Source of the DNA: Methanococcoides sp. AM1
GTDB lineage: Archaea > Halobacteriota > Methanosarcinia > Methanosarcinales > Methanosarcinaceae
Length of the DNA stretch: 64,000 bases
NCBI RefSeq assembly: GCF_900774055.1
Contig: NZ_CAAGSW010000001.1
Span: forward strand, 389,797 to 453,796
Direction of reading: 5' to 3'
The translations under genes and the position numbers were made by a program. Below, piece by piece: positions 62,799 through 64,000 of the stretch. Position 1 is the first letter of the stretch; each line of letters opens with the position of its first letter. The notes beneath the pieces are model-generated. The model was given only the letters and a program-made list of their open reading frames with translations. It did no database searches and was not told the origin of the DNA.

Positions 62799-64000
62799 TT
62801 AGTTCCTTCTGACGAAGTATGCTACTGCAAGGAGACCTGCAATTGCGAAGACTGCTTCAAAACCAGGTACTGGCTCATCAACAGGCTCATCAACAGGCTC
62901 TGTTACATTGTCTGTTACATTGTCTGTTGGCTCAGTGACATTGTCTGTTGGCTCAGTGACATTGTCTGTTGGCTCTACAGGCTCTACAGGCTCTACAGGC
63001 TCTACAGGCTCTTCATCGTCACCGTCAACTGTTGCTTCGGTGTAGAGATACCACCTGTCGGTGTCCTCGTCTGCCCTGATACCAAGAGTTTCAGTGAGTG
63101 AGAGGGTGTCGTCATCTGGCATATCGAGCTCATTGTCCTCATTGGTCATTGTAATAAGACCATTCAGACCTGTAACAGTAAGTTCTCCGAACTCATCGTC
63201 ATCTTCAAGGACGAGTGGATCATCAGAGATCTGGAAGACACCGTCGATAACACAGAGGCTGTCAACCTGTCCCTGGAATACCTGGTCAACGTGGACCATG
63301 ATCACATCAACGTCTTCGTTGTCATTAAGGTCCATCTGGAAGTACCAGGTCTTCTCATATGCATTGTCGACGCTTGTGCTGAGGATCTTGTCTTCTACGA
63401 AGTCGCCGTCCTTGGTAAGGTCGAGCCATACCTTGTTACCGTCAACATCGATCTGCTTTGGTGTGACTGAATAGCCGTCACCGAGCTCAAGGGATTCACC
63501 GGTTCTAAGAGTGTAACTGGTGTCATCGTCCATGAGGATCTGGGAAAGTGTTGCTACATCGCCTGCAACTACGAAGTATTCCTCAGCAAGGAATCCGATC
63601 TTGTCATAGGTGAAAAGTGTAGCTGTGCTTTCATTTACAGTAAATTCAAATTCTGGTTCCTGATCAGCTACTGGTGCTGAATTGTAGACAACACCAACAT
63701 CCTCAGGAATGTCAGTACCATCGATGTTAAGGGTCAGGTTCTCAGAAGATTCGCCGGTGTCAAGATCTAACCAGAAGCCAGCAAAGCTGTCAGCATCCCA
63801 GGTAAATGGATCAGCTGATGTGACTTCACCACGGATCTCGTAAGTTCCAGGTTCTGTGAACTCAGTAAAGAGATACCACCTGTCGGTGTCCTCGTCTGCC
63901 CTGATACCAATGGTTTCAGTGAGTGAGAGGGTGTCGTCATCTGGCATATCGAGCTCATTGTCCTCATTGGTCATTGTAATAAGACCATTCAGACCTGTAA
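62799..64000 (-). CDS. S-layer protein with PGF-CTERM anchor, N-terminus beyond window
   Basis: The frame is open to the window end; about 400 C-terminal residues are visible. The C-terminus ends in PVPGFEAVFAIAGLLAVAYFVRRN: the PGF motif plus a hydrophobic segment and basic end is the PGF-CTERM archaeosortase signal, which attaches the protein to the membrane lipid. Upstream is a low-complexity PVEP/TDNVTEP linker. Two copies of a module with VTGLNGLITMTNEDNELDMPDDDTLSLTET are seen about 276 residues apart. This matches the tandem-duplicated S-layer domain of Methanosarcinales. At the DNA level the repeats are nearly identical. Confidence 0.92.
   Translation of the reverse strand, partial: TGLNGLITMTNEDNELDMPDDDTLSLTETIGIRADEDTDRWYLFTEFTEPGTYEIRGEVTSADPFTWDADSFAGFWLDLDTGESSENLTLNIDGTDIPEDVGVVYNSAPVADQEPEFEFTVNESTATLFTYDKIGFLAEEYFVVAGDVATLSQILMDDDTSYTLRTGESLELGDGYSVTPKQIDVDGNKVWLDLTKDGDFVEDKILSTSVDNAYEKTWYFQMDLNDNEDVDVIMVHVDQVFQGQVDSLCVIDGVFQISDDPLVLEDDDEFGELTVTGLNGLITMTNEDNELDMPDDDTLSLTETLGIRADEDTDRWYLYTEATVDGDDEEPVEPVEPVEPVEPTDNVTEPTDNVTEPTDNVTDNVTEPVDEPVDEPVPGFEAVFAIAGLLAVAYFVRRN
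63044..63175 (-). repeat. 132-bp near-identical repeat, copy 1, within S-layer gene
   Basis: Reads the same as 63869-64000 except for two adjacent substitutions I can see (around 63104-63106 versus 63929-63931). It encodes the same peptide module, 276 codons apart. Confidence 0.85.
63869..64000 (-). repeat. 132-bp near-identical repeat, copy 2, within S-layer gene
   Basis: Second copy, cut by the window edge, so the repeated block may be longer. The high DNA identity compared with the rest of the module suggests recent duplication or gene conversion. Confidence 0.85.

Noticed and set aside
62880-63015. Short tandem repeats resembling a CRISPR array
   Set aside because: They are codon-level repeats encoding the PVEP/TDNVTEP linker of the S-layer protein; there are no unique spacers.

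Overview
The window is chromosomal DNA of a methanogenic euryarchaeon, most likely a Methanosarcinaceae member (Methanococcoides- or Methanolobus-like; the genus is inference). Support comes from the gene content: methyl-CoM reductase component A2, methanogenesis marker 14, the methanofuran enzyme MfnB, both early archaeal lipid enzymes (GGGP synthase and a UbiA-type DGGGP synthase), PurP, family B DNA polymerase, Cdc48, archaeal Trm-G10, an NrpR nitrogen repressor, a PGF-CTERM surface-layer protein and an intron-containing tRNA-Met. Most genes have GGTGA/GGAGG ribosome-binding sites and AT-rich TATA-type promoters.

Layout. 0-5.8 kb: the AT-rich edge of a surface-glycan cluster (FkbM methyltransferase, Wzx-type flippase, GDP-mannose dehydratase, ManC). 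5.9-18.5 kb: housekeeping genes (Xaa-Pro and methionine aminopeptidases, Trm-G10, TruA, PurP, polyprenol-kinase-like protein, HerA-like ATPase, M29 aminopeptidase, LeuD/LeuB). 18.5-22.4 kb: an accessory island with an AT-rich pair of unknown genes (membrane protein plus cytosolic protein) followed by an overlapping AAA ATPase/DUF4435-toprim pair that resembles the PARIS anti-phage system. 22.4-32.7 kb: NrpR, UbiB-like kinase, component A2, GGGP synthase, L40e, a candidate structured RNA, and gatCAB. 32.8-41 kb: a Cys-rich winged-helix regulator, a stretch of very small genes, a DMT transporter, hybrid cluster protein, a radical SAM protein, and an Mrr-like nuclease with a zinc-ribbon partner. 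41-53.3 kb: thioredoxin, marker 14, thymidylate kinase, a HisA/F-like protein divergent from mfnB, Cdc48, the RNA-ligase partner PIN protein, DGGGP synthase, and the NAD pathway (nadX-nadA divergent from nadC). 53.4-64 kb: a surface protein, a divergent FtsZ/tubulin-family protein, an ABC ATPase, enolase, PolB, tRNA-Met, and the 3' end of an S-layer gene.

The observations most worth following are: the PARIS-like pair and its unknown AT-rich neighbour; a 174-nt element between gatB and the L40e gene that folds into nested helices and looks like an undescribed RNA; two paralogous tiny proteins near 34.4 kb; a PIN-domain gene whose reading frame has no ATG, GTG or TTG at the expected start but has an ACG behind a good ribosome-binding site; a perfect NrpR-type operator upstream of leuD; a palindrome over the shared TATA box of the divergent nad genes; and a nearly identical 132-bp repeat inside the S-layer gene. 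I saw no CRISPR array, rRNA operon or intact insertion sequence.
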